A DNA stretch of 64,000 nucleotides from Colwellia sp. 12G3 (GTDB lineage: Bacteria > Pseudomonadota > Gammaproteobacteria > Enterobacterales > Alteromonadaceae), in NCBI RefSeq assembly GCF_002836775.1, contig NZ_PJAQ01000008.1:1-64000 (forward strand), read 5' to 3'. Below, piece by piece: positions 55,292 to 64,000 of the stretch. The first letter of the stretch is position 1, and each line of letters begins with the position of its first letter. Below the pieces are notes generated by a model that was not told the DNA's origin, searched no databases, and was given only the letters and a program-made list of their open reading frames with translations. A program made the translations under genes and the position numbers.

Positions 55292-55729
55292 GTATACAAT
55301 CCTTAACTGTTTTTTTATAGGGCTAACGCTGTAGAAGCGAAAAATATTGTGACTCAAATAATGAAAGTAAAATGGCCTCTCGATTTTTTTTGTTTAAAGT
55401 TATGGCGATTATCCCTCTTCCCCTCGTTAAAAATGAGCAAGGTAATAATATTTTTTGCTATCGCATAATATTTAAGAGCAAGCAAAATATCACGAATAAG
55501 TGACTTGTCAATTTTTAGTTATTTGTGTGGTGTATTTTAAATTCGATAAAAAAGCAGTGTTTGGTAATACTTTATTTAAACTGCAAATAAGACTGTAATT
55601 AACAGTAGATTGCTTACAAATATAAGAACCGCTTTATCTGACCAGGGTCGATCAGCAATAAAAAAGGGTAACTTTCGTTACCCTTTTAAGCGTTTACGTT
55701 AAAGCTTACTTGAGTAAGCTATTTACACC
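55292..55729. other. Intergenic region folD / subtilase
   Basis: A 438-base gap that holds the folD promoter region and the terminator of the upstream subtilase gene (55661-55687). No gene-like frame or RutR-like site of good quality was seen. Confidence 0.5.
55661..55687 (-). terminator. Terminator of the subtilase gene
   Basis: GGGTAAC pairs with GTTACCC around a TTTC loop (GAAA on the transcript, a stable tetraloop). The minus strand continues with TTTTTT. It lies about 45 bases past the stop. Confidence 0.9.
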
Positions 55730-58090
55730 TTACTGTGGTGTAGCTTTCAAGTTCAGCGTTATGCCTGATGCTGCTGAATATCCGTAGATATCAACATACC
55801 AAAGACCTTTAGCTGGAGCGGTAAAGTTACAGGTTTCATTGTTACCATTTTTATAAGGGCGACAATCATAAGTAGACGTTGTTGATTGCTTACCTTGTGT
55901 TACATATAAATCTGCATCACCAGTACCACCTGATAAAGTAACTGCCAAGTCAGCATAACCTTCAGCTAAATCAAGGGTATAGCGAGTCCAAGACCTTCTG
56001 GCTACTGACACGTCATTCACTGTGCTATCTATTGGGTTAACAGCTCCGCCGCCACCTGTACTTGGCTCAGTATAGCTACCCGTTAAGGTAACATCGGCAA
56101 AATCACTATACGCTTTAAGTCTCACGTAATAAGTGCCACCTTCTTGTGTGCTAGCACATGATTCAACATTACCTGATTTATAGGGACGACAATCGTAATC
56201 TCCATCAGTTGGCTCTGCACCAAACTTCACATATAAATCCGCATCACCACTACCACCTGTGGTAGCAATACTAATATCTGTTGCGCCAGCAGGGACTTCC
56301 ATAGTGAATACTAAGTCATTACCCGTAGAAGCAGTTAAACCTGATTTCACAACACCATTTTCAAGTACTGTATCATCTGGTGTTGTACCACCGCCGCCAC
56401 CTGAGCCACTGCCGTCACAACCATTCGAGGTTATGTAATCAATCGCATCTTTAGTTTGCGCTAAGCCGTGACCAAATTTAACATCGCGACCTGTAGCACC
56501 AAGATCTTGTGCACTTGCGTTAAGTACATTGCGGATCTCAACGTTAGTACAAGTTGGATGATGACTCCATACTAGTGCAGCAACACCGGCGACATGAGGA
56601 GATGCCATTGAAGTTCCACTCATTTTACCGTAATTACCCGCGCCAATATTTACCGTTGCACTTGAACCGATGTTAGCTAACATCGCTGCGCCATCTGTAT
56701 CCGATACTGTAACACTAGGGATATTCGTTGCATTTGTATCGCCTAAAGTACCACCAAAGCTACCTGCAGCATTGTTATAAAGAATAGCACCGACACCACC
56801 ACTGTCTTGACAAGCTTTCACTTTATCATGGAAAGAAATGTTACCTCGTTGAATTAAACAAACATTGCCACTAGCGCCTGAATCAATAACTTCACCTGTA
56901 GCAAAATTATATAAAGAGCCTGTCGCGCTGCCTTGGTTTTCCATTGCATTGGCTGTGTAACCAGTGCCTGACACTGATACTTCAACTACTGAGCCTAATC
57001 CTTCAGGGTAAGTAGAATAAACATCAACACCTGGGCCTGATATTTCAACTTGACTATTTTTCTGTGAAAAATCAGCTAATACTTTAGCGCTATCGATAGC
57101 GGCTACTGACATTACTGAGTCGTATGATGCTGGAAAGCTTTCAACATCTGTAGTGCTGGTTGCAACACCGTCGTTACCTGCTGCAGCGATAAGTAATACA
57201 CCAGCATCATAAGCGGCTTGAATACCGTTTTTCTCACTCGTACTTGAACCGGTACCACCTAAACTCATGTTAATAACATCAGAGCCATTGCTCACACATT
57301 TGTTAATTGCGCTAACTAAGTCAGAAGAGTAACCCCAACCTGCTTCATTAAATACTTTAACAATATGTAAATTAGGATCAGTACCAATAACACCACGAAC
57401 ACCAATGCCGTTATTAAGCGCAGCAATAGTACCCGCTACGTGAGTACCGTGAGGTCCACCATGATCAAACCAATTACCCGTTCCGCTATCACTAGAACCA
57501 TTAATAGTACCGCCTTGAACGCCCATATCTTCATGAGGTAAGTTTAAACCTGAATCAATGATACAAATTTTCTTACCGCCAGAATTAGCTGATGCAACAC
57601 TGTCATCAACTTGATCAGCCTGAACCATACCAATACCATAAGGTACACTTTGTGCCATAAAGCGACGTTGTAAATCTTCTTCTACGTATTCAACGTTTTC
57701 ATCAGTCGCTAAACTCATCGCATCTGATGCAGATAATTCCGCACTGATCATATTCATTTCTGGATATTCAGATTTACCTTTAGCACCAAGCTTCTTTAAC
57801 TTTCTTTTAACTGCAGCAAGACGAAGAATAGCCTGAGGGCTGGCCATATTGCTGACACTTGGAGCATTACTCATCACAGCTTGGCTATTACCTGATTGCT
57901 TGTATTTAACAATAAAGCGTTTTGCTAGAGGTGAACTCGCCACTGCAGATAATAAGTTATCTGTGTTTTGAACACCCACTGGCTGCGCTGCATAAAGAGC
58001 CGTTGAGATTGAAAGTGATAAAACACTTACCGTTGTTACTATTGCGGTCTTATTGGTCAGTAATTTGAATCGTTTATTATTATTTGACAT
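55730..58090 (-). CDS. Secreted subtilisin-like serine protease with PA and PPC domains
   Basis: Exported S8-family protease, 786 residues. A signal peptide (cleavage near LYAAQP, about 35) is followed by an I9-type propeptide (FIVKYKQSG, YPEMNMISAELS). The catalytic domain starts near 145, with Asp in ICIIDSGLNLPHED, His in GPHGTHVAGTIA and Ser in GTSMASPHVAGVAALVW. A protease-associated domain is inserted (CLIQRGNISFHDKVKACQ). Two C-terminal pre-peptidase domains (about 590-680 and 695-786, each with DADLYVKFG- or DADLYVTQG-type strands) would be trimmed or help bind substrate. It degrades extracellular protein for nutrition. The ATG follows AGGGAAAAAC. Single gene with a strong terminator. 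Confidence 0.95.
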   Translation of the reverse strand: MSNNNKRFKLLTNKTAIVTTVSVLSLSISTALYAAQPVGVQNTDNLLSAVASSPLAKRFIVKYKQSGNSQAVMSNAPSVSNMASPQAILRLAAVKRKLKKLGAKGKSEYPEMNMISAELSASDAMSLATDENVEYVEEDLQRRFMAQSVPYGIGMVQADQVDDSVASANSGGKKICIIDSGLNLPHEDMGVQGGTINGSSDSGTGNWFDHGGPHGTHVAGTIAALNNGIGVRGVIGTDPNLHIVKVFNEAGWGYSSDLVSAINKCVSNGSDVINMSLGGTGSSTSEKNGIQAAYDAGVLLIAAAGNDGVATSTTDVESFPASYDSVMSVAAIDSAKVLADFSQKNSQVEISGPGVDVYSTYPEGLGSVVEVSVSGTGYTANAMENQGSATGSLYNFATGEVIDSGASGNVCLIQRGNISFHDKVKACQDSGGVGAILYNNAAGSFGGTLGDTNATNIPSVTVSDTDGAAMLANIGSSATVNIGAGNYGKMSGTSMASPHVAGVAALVWSHHPTCTNVEIRNVLNASAQDLGATGRDVKFGHGLAQTKDAIDYITSNGCDGSGSGGGGGTTPDDTVLENGVVKSGLTASTGNDLVFTMEVPAGATDISIATTGGSGDADLYVKFGAEPTDGDYDCRPYKSGNVESCASTQEGGTYYVRLKAYSDFADVTLTGSYTEPSTGGGGAVNPIDSTVNDVSVARRSWTRYTLDLAEGYADLAVTLSGGTGDADLYVTQGKQSTTSTYDCRPYKNGNNETCNFTAPAKGLWYVDIYGYSAASGITLNLKATPQ

Positions 58091-58273
58091 GTTTTTCCCT
58101 AGTCGTTAATTATTATTATTTATTTTGATTTTCATCAAAGCAATTCCAACATAGCATTAAAATCCCATTTATTACAAGTTTGTTACATAAAATTTACAAG
58201 ACAGTAAAAATATTAATGAAAATTCCCTATAAAAATGTCATATTCAATAAATGAAAAACTACTAGGATAATTA

Positions 58274-58969
58274 ATGAGCCAATTTATAGGTGTTTTTGAG
58301 AACGCTTTACCTGATGAACTGTGCGATAGACTAATGCAAGGCCATCAAAAAAGTGACAGAATTGTTAAAGGTCGTGTTGGTAGCGGTGTTAATACCGACT
58401 TAAAAGATAGTCATGATGTCACTATGGCTGAGAAAGACTGGCAAACACTACAACTTGAACTTATTAATGCCAGCTATCCCCATGTAAAAGCTTATTTGAC
58501 TGAGCATTATATGGCGTTAATTTCAGCATTGAATCCAACAGTTACCGACCCTGAAACAGGTTTACCTACGTCAGTTAACAAAGAAAACTTTGACCGTTTA
58601 GGCACTGCTTATTTAGACCAACTGATCCAGTACGTTTTTTGTTACGATAATTTTACCGTTCAGCAGTATGAGCAAGGCGTTGGTGGATACCATTACTGGC
58701 ATTCAGAAATTTACCCGCAACTACCACATAATAAACCCTTGCATAGGGTGCTAGCCTTTTTGTATTACTTAAATGATGTTGAAGAAGGCGGCGAAACTGA
58801 ATTTCATTATCAGAAAATGAAAGTAAAACCAAAAAAGGGCTCGTTAGTTATTTTTCCTGCGGGATTTACTCATACGCATAAAGGTCATATTCCTTTGTCT
58901 GATGAAAAATATGTGGTCACTTCATGGTTAATGTATAACAAAGCTGAACAGCTTTATGGTAAGAAATAG
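58274..58969 (+). CDS. 2-oxoglutarate/Fe(II) oxygenase, prolyl-hydroxylase-like
   Basis: A 231-residue cytoplasmic dioxygenase fold. The core shows the prolyl 4-hydroxylase layout: QQYEQGVGGYHYWHSEIYPQ, VLAFLYYLNDVEEGGETEF, KPKKGSLVIFPAGFTHTHKG and YVVTSWLMYN. The first iron motif reads His-Ser-Glu where most of the family has His-x-Asp; Glu can also ligate iron. The second histidine is in THTHKG. The substrate is unknown; it could be a protein, peptide or small molecule. It is divergent from the subtilase gene and has no clear partner. The ATG follows AGGATAATTA. Confidence 0.85.
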   Translation: MSQFIGVFENALPDELCDRLMQGHQKSDRIVKGRVGSGVNTDLKDSHDVTMAEKDWQTLQLELINASYPHVKAYLTEHYMALISALNPTVTDPETGLPTSVNKENFDRLGTAYLDQLIQYVFCYDNFTVQQYEQGVGGYHYWHSEIYPQLPHNKPLHRVLAFLYYLNDVEEGGETEFHYQKMKVKPKKGSLVIFPAGFTHTHKGHIPLSDEKYVVTSWLMYNKAEQLYGKK

Positions 58970-59291
58970 CATCACCTTGCCCATTTATTTGCTCATTTTA
59001 GCCTACTTTAATTCAACGGTAGTAGACAGGATTGAGCAAACAATCAACTATACATCACTAAAAACGCTCTGATTTTAACTAAAGTTCTGGGATATTTATA
59101 GACATCAGCTAGCGAGTTTTAGCCGTACAGTAACCGTATTCATTTCGCCACATAAATGTTCATTCCAATGGAACTAATCACCCCGAAAAAGTTGAAATAC
59201 TAGCGTCAGGGCTCTCCCTCCGTATATAATTGAGACAACAATAGAGGTTGAATTTTTCAATTGTCTGCGTAGTAATTTCAAGGTGTATTTC
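58970..59291. other. Intergenic region before the molybdoenzyme gene
   Basis: About 320 bases between two plus-strand genes. I saw no terminator hairpin, promoter pair, repeat or small frame that I would defend. Confidence 0.5.
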
Positions 59292-61607
59292 GTGTCAGAG
59301 CATTTTAGTAAAAAACCCAAAAAAGCCGGTGGTCTTTCGTCATTAACATCGACCTTAAAACACATAATACAAAGCCAACAACCGCAAACAAATGTCAAAA
59401 ATTTATTAAAGGCAAATAAAGACAAGGGCTTTGATTGCCCTGGTTGTGCCTGGGGAGATCAAAAAGAAGAATTACTGCAATTTTGTGAAAATGGCGCCAA
59501 AGCTATTGCTTGGGAGTCAACCAGTAAAAAAGTCGGCGCTGATTTTTTCGCCCAGTACAGTGTCCGCCAGTTACAAAAGCAAAGTGATTATTGGTTAGAG
59601 TACCAAGGTCGGTTAACTGAGCCGATGAAGTACAACAAACAAACCGACCATTATGAACCTATTGACTGGCAAGCCGCGTATCAACTGATAGGCGATAAAC
59701 TCAAGAGTTTATCATCCCCCAATGAAGCTGAATTTTATACTTCTGGCCGCGCCAGCAATGAAGCCTCGTTTCTTTATCAATTATTTGGCCGACTCTACGG
59801 TACTAATAACTTTCCCGACTGCTCAAATATGTGTCACGAAGCCAGTGGTGTAGCGTTAAATGAATCGATTGGCATTGGCAAAGGCACGGTAATATTAGAC
59901 GATTTTGACCACGCTGATGCGATATTTGTTTTTGGACAAAACCCAGGAACCAACCACCCTCGAATGATGAATGCCCTGCGCAAAGCCGCACGAGGTGGCT
60001 GCAAAGTTGTCAGTTTTAACAATTTAAAGGAAGTGGCACTAGAACGTTTTGCCAGTCCGCAAGACCCTGTAGAACTATTTACCACTAAAGCAACGACAAT
60101 TAGCCATGCTTATTTCACCCCTAAATTAGGTGGAGATATGGCGGCTGTTCGTGGCATGGTAAAAATTATTCTCGCGCGTAACGCAGAGCTAACAGCAAAC
60201 GGCGAGCCTGCCATAATTGATAAGGATTTTATTAAACAACATTGCCAACAATTTGAACAATATCAGCAAGTAGTTAGTGACACCTCATGGCAACAAATTG
60301 AGCAGCAATCGGGGCTATCATTTGAACAATTATTGCAAGCTACCGATGTATTTTTGGCTGCAGAGAAAGTCATTTGTACTTGGGCAATGGGTATCACTCA
60401 ACACAAACATTCAGTCGCAACCATTCAAGAAATTGTTAATTTACAGTTGTTGTCTGGCAATATCGGTAAAAAAGGTGCTGGCTTGTGTCCTGTTCGGGGT
60501 CATTCAAATGTGCAAGGTAATCGCACCATGGGCATCAATGAAAAACCAACCGCTGCTTTTATCGACAAGCTTTCGGAAGCTGTTAATACTCAACTACCGA
60601 AAGAAAAAGGCCATAACGTTTATTATGCATTAAATGCTTTATTGGAGAAAACCAGTAAGGTACTGATTTGTTTAGGTGGTAATATCGCGCAAGCTGCGCC
60701 AGATACAGAGCAAACCCATCAAGCATTAAAAAATACTGAATTGAATGTACAAATAAGCACTAAGCTCAACCGTAGTCATTTGTGTATCGGTCAAGACGCT
60801 CTTATTCTACCTTGCTTAGGTCGTACCGAAATAGATAACCAAGACACGGGTGAGCAATTTATTACCGTGGAAGATACTTTTAGCATGGTACATGCTTCGC
60901 AAGGTAGCGTGGTCCCCTTAACAACTTCATTGCGCTCTGAAACCGCCATTGTCGCAGACATCGCTGACGCAACCTTAAAAAACTCGAGCATTAACTGGCA
61001 ACAATTGAAAGGAAACTATGATCTGATACGCGATTTAATCGAACAAAGCATTCCTGGATTTACCAATTTTAATCTGCAGCTTGACCAACCTGGTGGTTTT
61101 TATCTTGGTAACAGTGCAGCACAACTCAAATGGAGCAATTTTCAAGAAAAAGCGCTGTTCTCTGCTCACACTCTGCCAACAAGTATTGTCAATATTTCTG
61201 CGGATAAAATAAACGATCTTCAAAATAAGAACCAGCCACTTTATACCCTGCAATCGTTGCGCTCTCATGATCAATACAATACGACTATCTATGGCATGAA
61301 TGATAGATATAGAGGCATTAGTAACGCAAGAAACGTACTGTTTATCAATAAAAAAGATGCCCTAAAACAAGGTTTTAAAAATGAAGACTATGTCGACATC
61401 ACCTCGATTTGGTCTGATAACAAAAATCGAACGGTAGATAACTTCATACTGTGTTTTTATGATATTCCAAGAAGTAATCTTGCCGCTTATTATCCAGAAA
61501 CCAATCCTCTGGTACCACTGGATAGTTATGGTGATAGATCTTATACCCCAACGTCAAAATCGGTTGCGGTAATCATCAACAAAGCTAAAAACCCACCGCT
61601 GATTTAA
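59292..61607 (+). CDS. YdeP/FdhF-type molybdopterin oxidoreductase
   Basis: Cytoplasmic bis-MGD enzyme of the YdeP branch, 771 residues. The GTG at 59292 is taken as the start because AAGG lies eight bases before it; a GTG three codons earlier is the alternative. The N-terminus has the branch motif DCPGCAWGDQ, a paired cysteine in place of the usual four-cysteine iron-sulfur site. Further family segments are FYTSGRASNEASFLYQLFGR, FPDCSNMCHEASGVALNESI, GQNPGTNHPRMMNALRKAA, ICTWAMGITQHKHSVATIQE and the C-terminal dinucleotide domain (SLRSHDQYNTTIYGMNDRYR). YdeP of E. coli is tied to acid resistance; the reaction is unknown. fdhD lies next door on the other strand. Confidence 0.92.
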   Translation: MSEHFSKKPKKAGGLSSLTSTLKHIIQSQQPQTNVKNLLKANKDKGFDCPGCAWGDQKEELLQFCENGAKAIAWESTSKKVGADFFAQYSVRQLQKQSDYWLEYQGRLTEPMKYNKQTDHYEPIDWQAAYQLIGDKLKSLSSPNEAEFYTSGRASNEASFLYQLFGRLYGTNNFPDCSNMCHEASGVALNESIGIGKGTVILDDFDHADAIFVFGQNPGTNHPRMMNALRKAARGGCKVVSFNNLKEVALERFASPQDPVELFTTKATTISHAYFTPKLGGDMAAVRGMVKIILARNAELTANGEPAIIDKDFIKQHCQQFEQYQQVVSDTSWQQIEQQSGLSFEQLLQATDVFLAAEKVICTWAMGITQHKHSVATIQEIVNLQLLSGNIGKKGAGLCPVRGHSNVQGNRTMGINEKPTAAFIDKLSEAVNTQLPKEKGHNVYYALNALLEKTSKVLICLGGNIAQAAPDTEQTHQALKNTELNVQISTKLNRSHLCIGQDALILPCLGRTEIDNQDTGEQFITVEDTFSMVHASQGSVVPLTTSLRSETAIVADIADATLKNSSINWQQLKGNYDLIRDLIEQSIPGFTNFNLQLDQPGGFYLGNSAAQLKWSNFQEKALFSAHTLPTSIVNISADKINDLQNKNQPLYTLQSLRSHDQYNTTIYGMNDRYRGISNARNVLFINKKDALKQGFKNEDYVDITSIWSDNKNRTVDNFILCFYDIPRSNLAAYYPETNPLVPLDSYGDRSYTPTSKSVAVIINKAKNPPLI

Positions 61608-61652
61608 CGTCTATTTAGCGGTTTTGTGCCAAATAAACTTTATAGCATTAGA

Positions 61653-61674
61653 TGAGAAACATCTTTGTTTCTCA
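61653..61674. terminator. Hairpin between the molybdoenzyme and fdhD
   Basis: TGAGAAACA and TGTTTCTCA form a perfect nine-base stem with a TCTT loop. It lies about 45 bases past the stop of the molybdoenzyme gene. The following T-run is weak. Confidence 0.55.
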
Positions 61675-61761
61675 CTTTCAAGTCATCTTAGCTTATCCAA
61701 GTTGCAGGGAGAAAAAGTGACAAGGTGTGCACTGATTTTTCTATTAGAGATTTGTCGACTG

Positions 61762-62715
61762 TTATTTAATATTATTTGTTAAGCGCCAATCACCATGATA
61801 AACATTAAAGCCTTTATTACTGACAAAACCTATCAAGGTTAAGTTAAATTGTTTAGCTGCTTGTATGGCGAGGTCTGAAGGGGCTCCAACGCCCACCAAT
61901 ACACTAATACCCGCCATAATAGTTTTCTGTACTATTTCAAAACTTATTCGACCACTAACCAGTAAGATCCATAAAGGCGCTTTTTGCACAGCTTTATCCG
62001 AAGCTAATAAGGCACCAATAACTTTATCTACTGCATTATGACGACCAATATCCTCATAGAGTTGCTGTATATTTAATTGTTGATCAAACAAGGCCGCGCC
62101 ATGAACTCCACCTGTTTTGTCAAAAAGACCTTGTTCACGCCGCATTTTACTCGACAATAACAATATTGATTGCGCCGCAAGTACGTTTTTATGTTCAGAA
62201 TAAGATAAGTTGATGTCCGTTTTTAATTGTAGTGTTTTTAATGACGTTGCACCGCAAAGGCCACAACTAGAATAGCTCACCATATATCTATCTAATATAG
62301 ATAAGTCTGGGATAAAACCATCAATAAATCTTACTAACCATTCGTTATGTTTACCTTCACCTGGAACATCTTCTGATGCTATTTTTATTGATTCCACAGT
62401 AGTAAGTTGCTTTATTACTCCTTCACTATGTAACAAGCCAATAATCAAAAAATAATCATGTCCAGGTGTACGCATAGTAATAGTGAATACTTTGCTTTTC
62501 TCTACACCTTGCTCTAACCAAGATAAAGTGATTTGCAACGGTTGTTCAACAATAACGATATCTGCACTCGCTTTTCTTGTCAGTATGTTCTGATTGTTTG
62601 CTGTAACTTCACCTGAAGTCTCGTTTAAAGTATCTCCTGAATATTCATGAGAAAACTCGTAACTAACCTTGTTGATTTTTTTTGTGGAATATTCAGATAA
62701 TTCAGTATTTGGCAT
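61762..62715 (-). CDS. fdhD: FdhD, sulfurtransferase for formate dehydrogenase-type enzymes
   Basis: Moves sulfur to the molybdenum cofactor of formate dehydrogenase-like enzymes and is needed for their activity. The 317 residues have the family's CxxC in SSCGLCGATSLKTLQ, the segment FTITMRTPGHDYFLIIGLLH, GVHGAALFDQQ, DIGRHNAVDKVIGALL and ILLVSGRISFEIVQK. The N-terminal 45 residues are an extra polar extension, so translation might begin later, but no better start is obvious. It is convergent with the YdeP-type gene, and this is consistent with FdhD serving that enzyme. The start is an ATG. Confidence 0.95.
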   Translation of the reverse strand: MPNTELSEYSTKKINKVSYEFSHEYSGDTLNETSGEVTANNQNILTRKASADIVIVEQPLQITLSWLEQGVEKSKVFTITMRTPGHDYFLIIGLLHSEGVIKQLTTVESIKIASEDVPGEGKHNEWLVRFIDGFIPDLSILDRYMVSYSSCGLCGATSLKTLQLKTDINLSYSEHKNVLAAQSILLLSSKMRREQGLFDKTGGVHGAALFDQQLNIQQLYEDIGRHNAVDKVIGALLASDKAVQKAPLWILLVSGRISFEIVQKTIMAGISVLVGVGAPSDLAIQAAKQFNLTLIGFVSNKGFNVYHGDWRLTNNIK

Positions 62716-62932
62716 ATAAAATTTAACACTGCTTAATGATGCTTAATGCCTGAAAGTTTACCCGCTTACTTTCATACAATAAAGGTGTTGTTGCACTGTT
62801 TAATAAGTCATGACGTTAACTATTGTATACCTTTTGTTGCAACGCCAATAATCAGCGTTAAATTTGCATTATTATTATTTATGACATTACATTATGCTTA
62901 CAGTAAAGCTGTTAATTATAGAGCAGGATAGT

Positions 62933-64000
62933 ATGGAAAAGGTAAACGTTCTCATCATTGGGGCGGGTGTTATTGGTCTAGCAATCGCTGCAAAAATCAG
63001 CCAACTTTTTGATGATGTTTTATTGGTTGACAAAAATGTTAGTTTTGGTGAAGAAACCAGTAGTCGTAACAGTGAAGTGATTCATGCGGGTATTTATTAC
63101 CCGAAAAACAGCCTTAAAGCTAAATTATGTGTGCGAGGTAAAAAAATGCTTTACCAATATTGCCATGAGCGCCATATTCCGGTAAATAAAATTGGTAAAT
63201 TATTGGTTGCCCAAGGTGCAGAAGAAGAAGCTTTTCTAAAGAAAATACAAATTAGCGCTCGAAGTAATGGTGTGGATGATTTGACTTGGATTGACCAAGA
63301 GACCTTAAAGCATCTTGAACCAAAATTGCAGGCAACCGCGGCTTTGCATTCCCCTTCAACAGGCATTATTGACAGCCATGCTTATATGCAAAGTTTATTA
63401 GCACAAGCAGAACAAGATAACGCCATGTTTGTCGCGCAAACCAAGATGGTTAACGCATCACCTACAAAAGATGGTTTTAAAGTTATTTTAGAATGCCAAG
63501 GTGAGTTGTTAACGATTAAGTGTAAGTATTTAATTAATTGTGCTGGCTTGCACAGTGAATCAGTTGCTCATACTATTGAAGGGCTGAAAAAATCTTACAT
63601 CCCTAAGTTACATTGGTGTCGCGGACATTATTTTTCTTATCAAGGTAAAAGCCCTTTTAAACAGCTCATTTACCCTGTGCCACGCGACAACGGCTTAGGG
63701 ATTCATGCGTCACTTGATATGGGCGGACAATTAAAATTTGGTCCCGATACGCAATATATAGAGCAGCTGGATTATGATTTTCCAGAAAAGCTCAAAGAAA
63801 AATTCATAAAACAAGTCTCAGAATACTTTCCTACTTTAACACCAGATAAGTTACAACCTGCCTATGCTGGTATACGCCCTAAATTACAAGCTGCCGATGG
63901 CCCCTTTAAAGACTTTGTTATTCAAACCAGTGAAATACATCAACTTAAGGGCCTAATAAATTTATTCGGCATTGATTCGCCTGGTCTTACGTCTAGTTTA
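62933..64000 (+). CDS. FAD-dependent oxidoreductase, L-2-hydroxyglutarate oxidase-like (cut by window end)
   Basis: The frame begins with ATG after AGAGCAGGATAGT and is open for 356 codons to the window edge, so the C-terminus is missing. The N-terminus is a Rossmann FAD-binding fold (LIIGAGVIGLAIAAKIS) followed by EETSSRNSEVIHAGIYYP, the signature that I associate with the DAO/LhgO branch. Further on are STGIIDSHAYMQ, CAGLHSESVA, YPVPRDNGLGIHASLDMGG, and near the edge YAGIRPKLQ. These residues are typical of L-2-hydroxyglutarate oxidase and relatives. It may be followed by genes not shown here. The substrate assignment is inference from family resemblance. Confidence 0.9.
   Translation, partial: MEKVNVLIIGAGVIGLAIAAKISQLFDDVLLVDKNVSFGEETSSRNSEVIHAGIYYPKNSLKAKLCVRGKKMLYQYCHERHIPVNKIGKLLVAQGAEEEAFLKKIQISARSNGVDDLTWIDQETLKHLEPKLQATAALHSPSTGIIDSHAYMQSLLAQAEQDNAMFVAQTKMVNASPTKDGFKVILECQGELLTIKCKYLINCAGLHSESVAHTIEGLKKSYIPKLHWCRGHYFSYQGKSPFKQLIYPVPRDNGLGIHASLDMGGQLKFGPDTQYIEQLDYDFPEKLKEKFIKQVSEYFPTLTPDKLQPAYAGIRPKLQAADGPFKDFVIQTSEIHQLKGLINLFGIDSPGLTSSL

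Noticed and set aside
55639..55656. CTGACCAGGGTCGATCAG as a further operator
   Set aside because: The outer CTGA/TCAG match but the spacing is 18 not 16, the inner arms do not pair, and it lies at the 3' end of the subtilase gene.
62746..62931. 61-codon frame before the FAD oxidoreductase
   Set aside because: It lies in the leader between divergent fdhD and the oxidoreductase and has no ribosome site or family signal.

Overview
The window looks like a chromosomal segment of a cold-water marine gammaproteobacterium of the Alteromonadales, most like Colwellia. The evidence is an AT-rich genome with gammaproteobacterial-type proteins throughout (SlyD, SbcCD, the Lap adhesin system, DeoD, DeoB, NupC, an Oar-like TonB receptor, a GlyGly-CTERM secreted nuclease). 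The genus is an inference. I saw no rRNA, tRNA, CRISPR array or insertion sequence.

Layout. 0.3-7.3 kb: a SlyD-type isomerase, a DMT transporter and the sbcC-sbcD nuclease pair. 7.4-14.3 kb: a mixed accessory stretch with a secreted FGE-domain protein, a chemoreceptor, a PLP-dependent lyase and a YgjV-like membrane protein, bounded by a 61-bp direct repeat made from the start of sbcD. 14.5-17.7 kb: cdd-deoA-deoB. 17.8-32.5 kb: a complete Lap biofilm-adhesin locus on the minus strand (lapA adhesin, lapB-lapC-lapE type I secretion, an OmpA-like lipoprotein, lapG protease, lapD c-di-GMP receptor). 32.9-34.1 kb: a drug-efflux MFS protein. 34.3-38.3 kb: nupC-tal-pgi. 38.9-43.3 kb: an EEP nuclease/alkaline phosphatase fusion and a secreted endonuclease I. 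43.4-49.5 kb: a periplasmic binding protein, a small lipoprotein, deoD, a second secreted endonuclease I and transketolase. 49.8-53.8 kb: a TonB-dependent receptor and a RutR-like TetR regulator. 54.4-64 kb: folD, a secreted subtilase, a 2OG-Fe(II) oxygenase, a YdeP-type molybdoenzyme with fdhD, and the start of an FAD oxidoreductase.

The main result is a regulon readable from the DNA. A 16-bp palindrome, consensus TTGACCANNTGGTCAA, recurs in the control regions of the YgjV-like gene, cdd-deoA-deoB, nupC-tal-pgi, the nuclease/phosphatase operon, deoD, the second endonuclease, and tkt/TonB receptor, and also between tetR and folD. The only TetR protein in the window resembles RutR, whose E. 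coli operator has this form. Together the genes make a pathway: secreted nucleases cut extracellular DNA, a phosphatase removes phosphate, the TonB receptor and NupC take up products, Cdd/DeoD/DeoA/DeoB release bases and pentose phosphates, and Tkt/Tal/Pgi feed the carbon into central metabolism. deoC, udp and rbsK are not in the window.

The Lap locus lies inside this regulon but carries no such operator that I could find. LapA keeps a TAAG motif at residues 64-67, matching the known LapG cleavage motif, and LapD has degenerate GGDEF and EAL motifs, as expected of a receptor.
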